Positions 1 through 8,034 of a stretch of 13,563 nucleotides of DNA are shown here, in pieces. Positions within the stretch are counted from its first letter, which is position 1, and each line of letters begins with the position of its first letter. The DNA comes from Bacteroidia bacterium (GTDB taxonomy: Bacteria; Bacteroidota; Bacteroidia; NS11-12g; UBA9320). Below the pieces are notes generated by a model, which worked only from the letters and a program-made list of their open reading frames with translations, ran no database searches and was not told the origin of the DNA. Location: NCBI GenBank assembly GCA_013042025.1, contig JABDQY010000020.1, positions 1 through 13,563 of the forward strand, read 5' to 3'. The position numbers and the translations under genes are program-made.

Positions 1-1
1 A

Positions 2-2617
2 CGCTACAAAATGAGATCTCAGGACCTAGGTAAATTCTCATTTCAACTTAAAAACGTTCAAGACACTAAGAGTATATTCTTTGAAGCGGGAGGTTTTACA
101 AGTAAAGAATACCAGATTCCCATCTTATTAAAACCAAGTTTAGTTGGATACAACATGGAAGTTACTTACCCTTCTTACCTTGGAATTCCAAACGAAACCT
201 ATAAAAACATTGGAGAGCTAAATGTACCACAGGGAACCAAAATAAAGTGGAATTTCAACACAAAAAATGTTGATTCCATCGCAACACTACCTCAACTCAA
301 AATTGTGAATGAAAGCGTAAACAAGCTAAGCTTTTCTAAACGTTTCTTAAAGTCTGAGACCATTCTTGTAAACACTCAAAACACAGACGTTAAAAAAGGG
401 GATTCCGTTCGCTACCAGATAAATGTAATTCCCGATGATTACCCAAACATTTCTGCTAGCAAAAAAGCAGATAGTCTAAGCAACAAGATATTTTACTTTT
501 TAGGAGATATTAGTGACGACCACGGTTTTAGCCGACTAACATTCAACTATCGGTTTAAAAAATCGAATAATCCAGAAAAGAAAGGAAAGACAGGAAGCTC
601 ATCTATTAGAATAATCAACTCAATAAATAATCAAAATTTTTATCACTATTGGAACCTGAGCACACTAAACGTGGAAGCTGAAGATGAAATTGAGTACTAT
701 TTTACCGTTTGGGACAACGATGCTGTAAATGGAGCTAAATCAGCAAAAACAAATGTGAGCACCTATCGAGCACCTTCCTTAAAAGAAATAAAGGAAGAAA
801 CTGAGAAATCAAACGAAGAAATAAAAAATGCCTTTGCAGGTGCACAATCTGAAGCAACCAAACTTGAAAAAGAAATAAACAGCATTGAGAAAATGCTAAC
901 GGAAAAAAAGAACTTGGATTGGAATGATAAAAAGAAAATTCAGGATCTTTTGGATCAACAAAAAGAACTTGAGGAAAAAATAAAGAACTCGATAGACAAG
1001 AATCTAGAAAAAAACTTAAAAGAAGATGAGTTCAAACCAGTTGACGAATATTTCATAGAGAAACAGAAAGAACTGGAAAAACTAATGGATGAAGTCTTGG
1101 ATGAAGAAACCAAAGAATTGATGGAGAAAATCCAAAAACTTTTAGAAGAAAATAAAAAGGATGAACTCCAAGAAGCTATGGAAGAGTTTAGTTTTAGTCA
1201 AAAAGAGTTAAGCAAAGAAATGGATCGTATGCTAGAGCTCTTTAAGGAATTAGAACTAGAGAAAAAACTCAATGAAACAATCGACAAGTTGAATGATTTA
1301 GCCAAAAAAGAAAAAGATCTTGCAGATAAAACAGATCAGAAAAAAGGATCTAAGGAGGAACTAAAAGCTGAGCAAGAGAAATTAAAAGAGGAATTTGAAG
1401 AAGTAAAAAAAGACATTGAGGATATAAAACAAAAGAATGATGATTTGGAAAGTCCTATGGACCTAAAAGACAAAAAAGAACAAGAAGATAAAGTGTCTGA
1501 AAAGATGCAAGAAGGTTCTGATCAGATACAAAAAGGGAAGAACAATAAAGCGAGCGAATCGATGGAAGATGCGGCAGAAGAAATGCAAGAGATGGCAAAT
1601 GAAATGCGAAGTGAGATGGAAGAATCGATGGAAGAGCAAAAGACGGAAGACTTGAACAACTTACGACAAATCCTTGAAAACTTAGTTCAGCTTTCTTTCG
1701 ATCAAGAAACGGTAATAGAAGGGTTTAAGGAGAATAAAAATTACAGTGCTAAATATATTGAACTACGACAAGATCAACGGAAAATAAAAGACGAAACCAA
1801 GATGGTGGAAGACTCACTTTTCGCTTTAAGCAAGCGTAACCCTGAAATTCAACATTTTGTAAATGAAGAAATTGCCAATGTAAATGAAAATTTAGATAAA
1901 TCTTTGGAATACTTAGGGGAACGATTTACGAATAATGCTTTGGTTCACCAACAAAATGCCATGACTGGATACAATAACTTAGCATTAATGCTAAGTGAGT
2001 CATTAAAGCAAATGCAACAGCAGATGATGGCAATGAAACAAAATAAGGGTAAACCAAAAAGTGAATGTAAAAAACCAGGAAGTGCTGGTGGTAAGAAACC
2101 TACCAAACCCAACATGAATGCAATTAAAAAGATGCAACAAGAGTTGGCGAAGCAACTAGAATCTATGAAAGATGGCAAGGCAAAAGGGAAGAATCCATCG
2201 AGCAAAGAATTTGCACAAATGGCCGCTCAGCAAGCCGCAATTCGTAAAAAAATGCAAGATTTAGAGCGTGAACTTAAAAAAGAAGGAAGCGGGGGAAGTT
2301 TAGGTGATTTGAAAAAAACACAAGACATGATGGATGATCTAGAAAAAGACATGTATTACAAGCGATTAAACTCGGAAACTTTCAAAAAACTAAATCAAAT
2401 AGAAATCAAATTAAGTGAACACGAAAAGTCTGAAAGAGAGCAGGAACAAGACAATAAAAGAAGCTCAAATGAAGGACAAGATATTGAACGTCCAATACCT
2501 CCGAGCATTCAGAAATATTTAGAAGAGAAACAAAAAGAATCGGAATTACTCAAAACGGTATCACCCGAATTACAGCCATATTATCAACGAAAGGTAAAAG
2601 AGTATTTTGGCAACTAA
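2..2617 (+). CDS. DUF4175-like large coiled-coil protein (5' partial)
   Basis: The frame is open to the left edge: three codons (Arg-Tyr-Lys) precede the first ATG at 11, and the text there already looks like mid-protein. The true start, probably with N-terminal membrane helices as in DUF4175 proteins of Bacteroidota, is outside the window. Numbering from the ATG at 11, residues about 1-250 look like beta-rich extracytoplasmic domains with short conserved-looking motifs such as YPSYLG, DISDDHGFS and VWDND. Residues about 250-550 are extremely Lys/Glu-rich with many heptad-like stretches, a predicted long coiled coil. Residues about 643-697 hold a Met/Gln-rich run and then a Lys/Gly/Pro-rich linker, followed by another charged helical part. 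The end (YYQRKVKEYFGN) resembles the usual family C terminus. The molecular function is unknown to me; a cell-envelope structural role is inference. It converges on lptB with only 4 bp between stop codons and no visible terminator. Confidence 0.75.
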   Translation, partial: RYKMRSQDLGKFSFQLKNVQDTKSIFFEAGGFTSKEYQIPILLKPSLVGYNMEVTYPSYLGIPNETYKNIGELNVPQGTKIKWNFNTKNVDSIATLPQLKIVNESVNKLSFSKRFLKSETILVNTQNTDVKKGDSVRYQINVIPDDYPNISASKKADSLSNKIFYFLGDISDDHGFSRLTFNYRFKKSNNPEKKGKTGSSSIRIINSINNQNFYHYWNLSTLNVEAEDEIEYYFTVWDNDAVNGAKSAKTNVSTYRAPSLKEIKEETEKSNEEIKNAFAGAQSEATKLEKEINSIEKMLTEKKNLDWNDKKKIQDLLDQQKELEEKIKNSIDKNLEKNLKEDEFKPVDEYFIEKQKELEKLMDEVLDEETKELMEKIQKLLEENKKDELQEAMEEFSFSQKELSKEMDRMLELFKELELEKKLNETIDKLNDLAKKEKDLADKTDQKKGSKEELKAEQEKLKEEFEEVKKDIEDIKQKNDDLESPMDLKDKKEQEDKVSEKMQEGSDQIQKGKNNKASESMEDAAEEMQEMANEMRSEMEESMEEQKTEDLNNLRQILENLVQLSFDQETVIEGFKENKNYSAKYIELRQDQRKIKDETKMVEDSLFALSKRNPEIQHFVNEEIANVNENLDKSLEYLGERFTNNALVHQQNAMTGYNNLALMLSESLKQMQQQMMAMKQNKGKPKSECKKPGSAGGKKPTKPNMNAIKKMQQELAKQLESMKDGKAKGKNPSSKEFAQMAAQQAAIRKKMQDLERELKKEGSGGSLGDLKKTQDMMDDLEKDMYYKRLNSETFKKLNQIEIKLSEHEKSEREQEQDNKRSSNEGQDIERPIPPSIQKYLEEKQKESELLKTVSPELQPYYQRKVKEYFGN

Positions 2618-2621
2618 GAAA

Positions 2622-3347
2622 CTAGGGTCTTAACTCAAAGTTTTTACCCAAATAGACCGTCCTAACCATTTCATCGGCAGCTAATTCTTCTGCTGTCCCT
2701 TTCTTCAGTAATCTTCCTTCAAATAGCAAGTACGCACGATCTACTATACTTAATGTTTCATGAACGTTATGATCGGTTATTAAAACTCCAATATTCTTGT
2801 CTACAAGCTTTTTTACTATTTCCTGAATATCTTCAACAGCAATAGGGTCCACACCAGCAAATGGCTCATCGAGCAATATGAACTTGGGTTCAGAAGCCAA
2901 GGCTCTTGCAATTTCACATCTACGTCGCTCTCCTCCACTCAAAACCTTGCCCAGATTTTTTCGTACTTTTTCCAAACCAAACTCAGCAATAAGAGATTCC
3001 GTAATTTCAATTTGTTCTTGCTTTGGTTTATTGGTCATCTCGAGAACAGCTCGGATATTATCCTCCACTGTTAAATCACGAAATACTGATGCTTCCTGAG
3101 GCAAATAACCAACTCCTTTTTGAGCACGTTTATACATCGCATTTTTAGTAATGTTTTCATCATCTAAAAATACTTCTCCCTCATCTGGCTTAATTAAGCC
3201 TACTACCATATAGAAAGTCGTAGTCTTTCCAGCCCCATTTGGTCCAAGTAATCCTACTATCTCTCCTTGCTCTACTTCTAGAGACATCTGATTAACAACT
3301 TTCCGTTTCTTATACTGTTTTACAAGGTTTTCAGCTTTCAGTCGCAT
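2622..3347 (-). CDS. lptB: LPS export ABC transporter ATP-binding protein LptB
   Basis: LptB is the cytoplasmic ATPase that, with LptF and LptG, extracts lipopolysaccharide from the inner membrane and pushes it along the LptC-LptA bridge to LptD/E. The 241-aa protein has the usual length and all ABC motifs in order: Walker A GPNGAGKTT at 35-43, Q-loop Gln84 in GYLPQEASVF, signature LSGGE at 136-140, Walker B ILLDEP with Asp160/Glu161, and switch His193 in TDHN. The text around these motifs (YLPQEASVFRDLTV, LLDEPFAGVDP, ITDHNVHETL) is characteristic of LptB rather than of other importers. The start MRLKAENLVK matches family N termini. As is common in Bacteroidota, it stands apart from other lpt genes here; it is divergent from an outer-membrane barrel gene and convergent with the DUF4175-like gene. 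A -7-like box lies 8 nt before the ATG. Confidence 0.95.
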   Translation of the reverse strand: MRLKAENLVKQYKKRKVVNQMSLEVEQGEIVGLLGPNGAGKTTTFYMVVGLIKPDEGEVFLDDENITKNAMYKRAQKGVGYLPQEASVFRDLTVEDNIRAVLEMTNKPKQEQIEITESLIAEFGLEKVRKNLGKVLSGGERRRCEIARALASEPKFILLDEPFAGVDPIAVEDIQEIVKKLVDKNIGVLITDHNVHETLSIVDRAYLLFEGRLLKKGTAEELAADEMVRTVYLGKNFELRP

Positions 3348-3355
3348 TATGTGTT

Positions 3356-3363
3356 CAAAAGTA
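3356..3363 (-). promoter_or_regulatory. Predicted -7 box for lptB
   Basis: On the minus strand the bases read TACTTTTG, a full match to the Bacteroidota primary sigma -7 consensus TAnnTTTG. Only 8 nt separate the box from the lptB ATG, so transcription should begin at or within a few bases of the start codon. I see no convincing TTTG -33 element upstream. Confidence 0.5.
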
Positions 3364-3397
3364 GCACACTAATGGATAAGTAATATTCGTTTTGAAG

Positions 3398-3405
3398 TAT
3401 ATTTG
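3398..3405 (+). promoter_or_regulatory. Predicted -7 box for the outer-membrane barrel gene
   Basis: The bases TATATTTG match the TAnnTTTG -7 consensus exactly. The box lies 21 nt before the ATG at 3427, leaving a short leader that contains TTTTTAGG just before the start. It overlaps an in-frame TTG at 3403, which therefore cannot be the translation start if this promoter is used. No clear -33 TTTG is visible. Confidence 0.5.
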
Positions 3406-3426
3406 TCGAATTATAAAATTTTTAGG

Positions 3427-4140
3427 ATGAAAAAATTACTATTTGTATTATTAAGTGTTGCGTTCTCAGTAGCATCCGTTCAAGGTCAAAACTGGTTAAC
3501 GCTTAAAGGTGGAGGGGGATTAGCATTATTCCCAGGATACAGTGGATCACAATCCGGTATCTCAATAAACAGTGGACTAGGATACAAGCATCAAATTTCA
3601 AAACGAATGATTTTGGAAGGAGATATCTTGCTAGACACCCGTGCATACCAAGTACCAACGAACGTTTTTGATGCAGACAACAATATGATTTATTTTGATG
3701 CAGGAGGAACATATATTCAAGTACCTTTAACTGTGCATTACAACGCTCCTTTTAGAAAGAAAGAGCTTGTACCATACGTGGTAGGACAGCCAAACTCAGC
3801 ATTTTTTGTTGAAGGTGGACCATATGTTTCTTATGGACTTTCAGTAAGTTCATTTGCAGATCCTGTGGTTGTTGCAACGTGGGCAGCAGCTGATGACCCA
3901 ATCGCTGAAAGTAATTTAACTCCTCGAGCTTTAGACGTTGGAATTACCGCTGGATTTGGAGTTAACTTTGGATTTAGTGAAACCCTTAACAGATTGTCAA
4001 TTGGTGCTCGTGCCAACTACGGACTTTTAAATGTATACAAAGACAACAGATTAGGAAGCGGAAATAACATGTCTGCTGTTGGTTATATTGCTTTTGATTT
4101 TGCCTTAACAAAAAGAAGACATATTAAGTACCGTTGGTAA
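3427..4140 (+). CDS. Outer-membrane beta-barrel protein (PorT-like/OMP_b-brl type)
   Basis: This is a 237-aa protein with an N-terminal signal peptide: Lys-Lys, a hydrophobic core LLFVLLSVAFSVASV, then a likely cleavage after VQG or GQ near residues 20-21. The rest alternates glycine/aromatic-rich strands in barrel fashion, including YIQVPLTVHYN, a pattern common in small eight-stranded Bacteroidota outer-membrane barrels. It ends in a short basic tail, KRRHIKYRW. I chose the ATG at 3427 over the in-frame TTG at 3403 because the signal peptide starts there and the TTG lies in the predicted -7 box. Its last 17 bp overlap the 3' end of recJ in convergent orientation. The specific function (porin, adhesin scaffold or assembly factor) cannot be read from the sequence. 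Confidence 0.8.
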   Translation: MKKLLFVLLSVAFSVASVQGQNWLTLKGGGGLALFPGYSGSQSGISINSGLGYKHQISKRMILEGDILLDTRAYQVPTNVFDADNNMIYFDAGGTYIQVPLTVHYNAPFRKKELVPYVVGQPNSAFFVEGGPYVSYGLSVSSFADPVVVATWAAADDPIAESNLTPRALDVGITAGFGVNFGFSETLNRLSIGARANYGLLNVYKDNRLGSGNNMSAVGYIAFDFALTKRRHIKYRW

Positions 4141-5854
4141 TTCGGATATCTTTTAGCATTAATTGAATGCTCCGATATCCATTAAAAACATTTTCATTAA
4201 TCTGAAAGCAGGCTTCAAAAGAGTCTGCTTTTTTGATGGCTTCTAATTTATTGGCCATTCCAAATCCTACTGCAGCAATTTGACCACTATTTTGTTTAAT
4301 ATTCAGCCGTAAATGTTCTTTAGTTTGACCAATAATTTTACCTGTGCCGTTATCACTCAGCTCAATAGAGCGAAACACCGGAGTCATATTTCCAGGACCA
4401 AATGGTTCCATTTTTTGAATGCTTTTCAACAACGTTTCATCAATATCATTCACATCCATTTGGGCATCATAATGAACTTTTGGGGTAAGCATTTCGTTTG
4501 TAAGCTGCTCTTCTCCTACTTTCTCAAATGATTCTCTAAGACCTTCTAAGCTCGACAATTCTAAAGTCATTCCAGCTGCATATTTATGCCCTCCAAATTG
4601 CAAGAGGTGATCTTTGCATTGATGTAACGCCTCATGGATATCAAACCCAGGAATACTTCGTGCACTTCCTGCTAAAACATCGCCCGACTTTGTTAATATT
4701 ATTGTAGGTCTGTAATATAATTCTATAGCTCGACTTGCTGCAATTCCTACAACTCCTTTATGCCAATCTTCCTTATAGAACACCAAAGTTTTTCGTTTCA
4801 GTAAATCAGGGTTATTGCTTACAATTTCCTGTAAGTCGGCGGTTATTTTAGCATCAACAGTTTTTCGGTGAGCGTTTTGAGTTTCTAACTCCTTGGCAAA
4901 TTGCATTGCCTCTTCATCATTATTGGCGATTAACATTTTTACAGCACTCTTTGCATCGTCCATTCTTCCCGCGGCATTGATTCTAGGACCTAAATAGAAA
5001 ACCAAATCTCCAATGCCCAGTTTAGGCTTATTCACAGAAACCTCAATTAATTTTCGAATTCCTATTCGAGGTTGCTCATTTATTATACGTAAACCATAAT
5101 AGGCTAAAATGCGATTCTCATCTACTATCGGTACAATGTCTGAGGCAATACTTAAAGCGGTAAAATCCAGATACTGCAAATACTCTCGATCATCCAAATC
5201 ATTCACTTGACAATAAGCTTGAGCAAGTTTAAGACCAATTCCACATCCAGCTAATTCTTTAAAGGGATATTCACAATCACTTCTTTTTGGATCTAGAACA
5301 GCAATCGCATCTGGTATCTCATCACCAGGCAAATGGTGATCACATATAATAAAGTCAATATTCAACGAATTTGCATAATCTATCAGTTCTACAGAACGAA
5401 TACCACAATCCAATGCAATGATTAAACTTAATCCATTTTCTTTAGCATAATCTATTCCTTGCTTACTTATTCCATAACCTTCTTTATAACGATCAGGGAT
5501 ATAATATTCAATTTGTTCAAATTTGTCTCTAAAAAAAGAATACGCCAGTGCCACAGAAGTAGTTCCATCTACATCGTAATCGCCAAAAATCAGCACCCCC
5601 TCTTTTTTTTCAGTAGCATCTTGAATCCGTTCTATTGCCTTATCCATATCCTTCATTAAAAATGGATCATACAAATCTGAGACACGAGGGTTATAAAATT
5701 TCTTTACTTTCTCAGGAGTATCAATTCCTCTTTGGCATAAAATATTCGCAATAAGCCTAGGAGCTCCAAGCTCCTCAATTAAGGTGTTAACACAGGAAAT
5801 TTCTGGCTTTTCTTTCGGTTTCCAAATCTTGTTTTTAATATTAGAGTTACTCAT
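4124..5854 (-). CDS. recJ: Single-stranded-DNA-specific exonuclease RecJ
   Basis: RecJ is the cytoplasmic 5'-to-3' ssDNA exonuclease that resects DNA in RecFOR recombination, mismatch repair and fork processing. With the start at 5854 the protein is 576 aa, normal for the family. It has the DHH-phosphoesterase motifs: GDYDVDG at 91-97, the Asp-Cys pair at 149-150, and DHH at 172-174, which bind the catalytic metals. The DHHA1 motif GGHKYAAG is at 421-428 and EPFGPGN is at 483-489, followed by the C-terminal OB-like part. The extension to a TTG at 5869 is not preferred, because that codon overlaps a -7-like box and the ATG at 5854 fits family N termini. The stop lies inside the last codons of the outer-membrane barrel gene. 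No operon partner is evident; the upstream kinase gene is 119 bp away. Confidence 0.95.
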   Translation of the reverse strand: MSNSNIKNKIWKPKEKPEISCVNTLIEELGAPRLIANILCQRGIDTPEKVKKFYNPRVSDLYDPFLMKDMDKAIERIQDATEKKEGVLIFGDYDVDGTTSVALAYSFFRDKFEQIEYYIPDRYKEGYGISKQGIDYAKENGLSLIIALDCGIRSVELIDYANSLNIDFIICDHHLPGDEIPDAIAVLDPKRSDCEYPFKELAGCGIGLKLAQAYCQVNDLDDREYLQYLDFTALSIASDIVPIVDENRILAYYGLRIINEQPRIGIRKLIEVSVNKPKLGIGDLVFYLGPRINAAGRMDDAKSAVKMLIANNDEEAMQFAKELETQNAHRKTVDAKITADLQEIVSNNPDLLKRKTLVFYKEDWHKGVVGIAASRAIELYYRPTIILTKSGDVLAGSARSIPGFDIHEALHQCKDHLLQFGGHKYAAGMTLELSSLEGLRESFEKVGEEQLTNEMLTPKVHYDAQMDVNDIDETLLKSIQKMEPFGPGNMTPVFRSIELSDNGTGKIIGQTKEHLRLNIKQNSGQIAAVGFGMANKLEAIKKADSFEACFQINENVFNGYRSIQLMLKDIRITNGT

Positions 5855-5866
5855 AGTTTTCACTTT

Positions 5867-5874
5867 CAATAATA
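5867..5874 (-). promoter_or_regulatory. Possible -7 box for recJ
   Basis: On the minus strand the bases read TATTATTG, one mismatch from TAnnTTTG, ending 12 nt before the recJ ATG. With one mismatch in AT-rich DNA this is only suggestive. Confidence 0.3.
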
Positions 5875-5916
5875 TGGAATATCTAATAAAGAAAAGATGG
5901 AATACTCAAATAATTA

Positions 5917-5933
5917 TTAAGCCTAATGCTTAA
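5917..5933 (-). terminator. Weak hairpin downstream of the PfkB-family kinase gene
   Basis: TTAAGC and GCTTAA form a 6-bp stem around a 5-nt loop, followed on the minus strand by an AT-rich stretch without a clean U-run. It lies about 40 bp past the kinase stop and could be a weak terminator. The rest of 5855-5973 shows nothing else beyond the possible recJ box. Confidence 0.25.
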
Positions 5934-5973
5934 CAATTAAAATAAGAACAAAATATAAGACTTAACAGGTTTT

Positions 5974-6900
5974 CTATTTTGCTAAACTCAACTCTACCTG
6001 GCTTAAATCTATAAATGCCTGAACACGATTCTGAATGGTGTTGTTATCTAAACGAATCAATCGTTCAGTTCCAAACTTCTCAACACAGAAACTAGCCATT
6101 GCACTCCCATAGATTACAGCTCTCTTCATGTTATCAAATGAGACATTGTCAGTAGACGCTAAATATCCAATAAAACCTCCAGCAAAAGTGTCACCAGCCC
6201 CAGTCGGGTCAAAAACTGATTCTAAAGGCAACGCAGGACAGAAATAAACAAGATCTTTATGGAATAATAATGCTCCATGTTCTCCTTTTTTAATAATAAG
6301 AAACTTAGGACCCATTGCCATTATTTTCTTAGCTGCCGTAACTAAAGCGTATTCGCCACTAAGTTGACGAGCTTCTTCATCGTTAATAATTAAGACATCC
6401 ACCATCGCAATTGTCTTATCCAATTCTTCTCTTGCAATATCCATCCAAAAATTCATGGTATCTAAAGCAATAAGTTTTGGCTTAACCTTCATTCGCTCAA
6501 TTACTTTTCTCTGAACATCAGGTGCTAAATTTCCCAACATTACATACTCACTTCCTTGATATGATTCAGGGATAATTGGATCAAAAGTTTCAAGTACATT
6601 CAACTCCGTGATTAATGTATCTCGGCTATTCATGTCATTGTGGTATTTACCACTCCAAAAAAATGATTTTTCATCTTCTTTTATTTGAAGTCCTTCAGTA
6701 TTTATACCGTGCTCTTCTAATAAAGCAATATCATTTTTAGGGAAATCACCTCCTACAACTGCTACTAGATTAACCTCATCTGCAAAATAGCTGCTTGACA
6801 AAGTGATGTAGGTTGCCGCACCACCAATAATCTTATCTGTCTTCCCGAATGGAGTTTCAATAGCATCAAATGCCACACTTCCTATTACCAATAAACTCAT
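5974..6900 (-). CDS. PfkB-family sugar/nucleoside kinase
   Basis: This is a cytoplasmic ATP-dependent kinase of the ribokinase/PfkB superfamily, which phosphorylates a sugar or nucleoside hydroxyl. From the ATG at 6900 it has 308 aa, a normal length. The first PfkB signature region is GGAATY at 26-31. NDEEA (173-177) and KKGEHG (204-209) precede the second signature DPTGAGDTFAGG at 231-242, where Asp237 is the expected catalytic base and GAGD the anion hole. The substrate cannot be deduced; adenosine, ribose or another sugar are all possible. The longer version from 6939 adds 13 hydrophobic residues and would put the -7 box inside the gene, so the ATG at 6900 is preferred. It is divergent from the hydratase gene across a 107-bp shared promoter region and may or may not be functionally linked to it. 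Confidence 0.85.
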   Translation of the reverse strand: MSLLVIGSVAFDAIETPFGKTDKIIGGAATYITLSSSYFADEVNLVAVVGGDFPKNDIALLEEHGINTEGLQIKEDEKSFFWSGKYHNDMNSRDTLITELNVLETFDPIIPESYQGSEYVMLGNLAPDVQRKVIERMKVKPKLIALDTMNFWMDIAREELDKTIAMVDVLIINDEEARQLSGEYALVTAAKKIMAMGPKFLIIKKGEHGALLFHKDLVYFCPALPLESVFDPTGAGDTFAGGFIGYLASTDNVSFDNMKRAVIYGSAMASFCVEKFGTERLIRLDNNTIQNRVQAFIDLSQVELSLAK

Positions 6901-6904
6901 GGCT

Positions 6905-6913
6905 GCAAAAGTA
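6905..6913 (-). promoter_or_regulatory. Predicted -7 box for the PfkB-family kinase
   Basis: On the minus strand the bases read TACTTTTGC, a perfect TAnnTTTGC box. Only 5 nt (CAGCC) lie between the G of the box and the ATG at 6900, implying an essentially leaderless transcript and supporting that start codon. Confidence 0.55.
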
Positions 6914-6994
6914 AGATTCACGAGCAACTGAACTACCACAATTGATAAATTGTTAATGCCTTAGATAAACTTTTATTAAAAGAGGTAAAGTACG

Positions 6995-7003
6995 TATCAT
7001 TGC
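6995..7003 (+). promoter_or_regulatory. Predicted -7 box for the hydratase-like gene
   Basis: TATCATTGC is one mismatch from TAnnTTTGC. It ends in the same way as the divergent kinase box, with CAGC between box and ATG, and places the ATG 5 nt after the G. A T-rich TTTTA at 6971-6975 could serve as a degenerate -33. Support is moderate. Confidence 0.4.
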
Positions 7004-7007
7004 AGCG

Positions 7008-7769
7008 ATGGATATTTCGAGCATTGCACTACAATTAGATCTGGCTGCTAAAAACGCCAAAGCGACAGAACAAATAAGCCTCACTACCACATTCTCAGAG
7101 GAAGAAGCATATGAAATTCAGCGAATTTCCTTAGAAGAACGATACAAGCGAGGCGAGAACTTCGTTGGTTTAAAGTTGGGATTCACCAGTTTCGCAAAGA
7201 TGGAACAAATGGGTGTTCATGATATGATTTGGGGGAGGTTAACTGACGACATGTTGTATGCTTCAGGAGAAGAACTGCCAATGGAGAAGTTTATTCATCC
7301 TAGAGCGGAACCTGAAATTGCTTTTTTATTGAAAAAAGACATAGACCGAGAAATATCCCTGGAAGAAATTCCAGATTACATCTTGGCTTGTGCCCCAGCA
7401 ATTGAAATTATCGATTCGCGATATGAGAATTTTAAATTCTCATTAGAAGATGTTATTGCAGACAATTGTTCATCAGCGGGATTTGTGCTAGGTGCATGGC
7501 AACCACTGCCAGAAAGCTTAAACGACTTAAACATTAGCCTAAAATTTGACAAAGAAGTAAAGCAAGAAGATAGCAGCAATGCTATTCTAGATAATCCATA
7601 TTTATCTGTTTGTAACGCTTCGCGATTGGCAGCAAAATACAAACAGGATTTTAAGGTTGGAGATATTCTACTCGCAGGAGCAGCAACACCAGCAGTATTT
7701 ATTGAAAGCGGTAAAAAGATAACAGCAAAGGTGGAAACCCTAGGAAGTTGCACAATTTTACCCAAATAA
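7008..7769 (+). CDS. 2-keto-4-pentenoate hydratase / 4-oxalocrotonate decarboxylase family (MhpD/DmpH-like)
   Basis: The 253-aa length and motifs match the hydratase/decarboxylase family of aromatic meta-cleavage pathways, within the FAH fold. These enzymes use a divalent metal to hydrate 2-hydroxypenta-2,4-dienoate or decarboxylate 4-oxalocrotonate. Visible motifs are GLKLGFTS at 54-61 with the conserved Lys56, HPRAEPEIAF at 97-106 with candidate metal ligands Glu101 and Glu103, AIEIIDSR at 131-138 with the third candidate Glu133, and ADNCSSAGFVLG at 151-162. Hydratase and decarboxylase cannot be separated by eye. No other meta-cleavage genes are in the window, so it may act on another 2-oxo acid; pathway membership is open. 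It appears to be a single-gene transcript with its own -7-like box and a terminator shortly after the stop. Confidence 0.8.
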   Translation: MDISSIALQLDLAAKNAKATEQISLTTTFSEEEAYEIQRISLEERYKRGENFVGLKLGFTSFAKMEQMGVHDMIWGRLTDDMLYASGEELPMEKFIHPRAEPEIAFLLKKDIDREISLEEIPDYILACAPAIEIIDSRYENFKFSLEDVIADNCSSAGFVLGAWQPLPESLNDLNISLKFDKEVKQEDSSNAILDNPYLSVCNASRLAAKYKQDFKVGDILLAGAATPAVFIESGKKITAKVETLGSCTILPK

Positions 7770-7785
7770 TACACGACATACAGCT

Positions 7786-7816
7786 CAAAAAACTCATTGC
7801 TAGTTTTTTGTTTTTT
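7786..7816 (+). terminator. Rho-independent terminator after the hydratase-like gene
   Basis: CAAAAAACT (7786-7794) pairs with AGTTTTTTG (7802-7810) around a 7-nt loop and is followed by six T. The stem is A/T-rich, but position and T-run fit a terminator. From here to about 7993 the DNA is AT-rich and I see no gene or structure in it. Confidence 0.6.
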
Positions 7817-7993
7817 GCATAATTCAATAAATAGTTGATTTAACTACATAATTCATATTACTATTTAATTATTCATTACTTGATTGCACTGCTTTGCTTA
7901 TTTATTAATTGCATACATCCACTTTATATTGATAATAACCAAACAGATTCACGCAGCCAATTACTGTATTTAAATACGATTCAATACTTTAAT

Positions 7994-8028
7994 TTTGATC
8001 AACTAACCTTGTACTAACATTATATTTG
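7994..8028 (+). promoter_or_regulatory. Predicted promoter for the second outer-membrane protein
   Basis: TTTG at 7994-7997 is a possible -33 element and TATATTTG at 8021-8028 is a perfect -7 box, with a somewhat long 23-nt spacer. The ATG at 8035 follows the box by 6 nt. An in-frame TTG at 8026 lies in the box and is therefore not taken as the start. Confidence 0.5.
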
Positions 8029-8034
8029 AATAGC

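Noticed and set aside
3403..3426. TTG start extending the outer-membrane barrel gene upstream
   Set aside because: The TTG is part of a perfect TAnnTTTG box, and the signal peptide begins at the ATG at 3427.
6901..6939. Longer N terminus for the PfkB-family kinase
   Set aside because: The extra residues cover a perfect -7 box, and the family N terminus fits the ATG at 6900.
7817..7993. Possible small RNA or small gene in the AT-rich gap
   Set aside because: No open frame with coding character, stable fold or promoter-terminator pair is seen before the outer-membrane gene promoter.
8026..8034. TTG start extending the second outer-membrane gene upstream
   Set aside because: It overlaps the -7 box TATATTTG; the ATG at 8035 begins a normal signal peptide.
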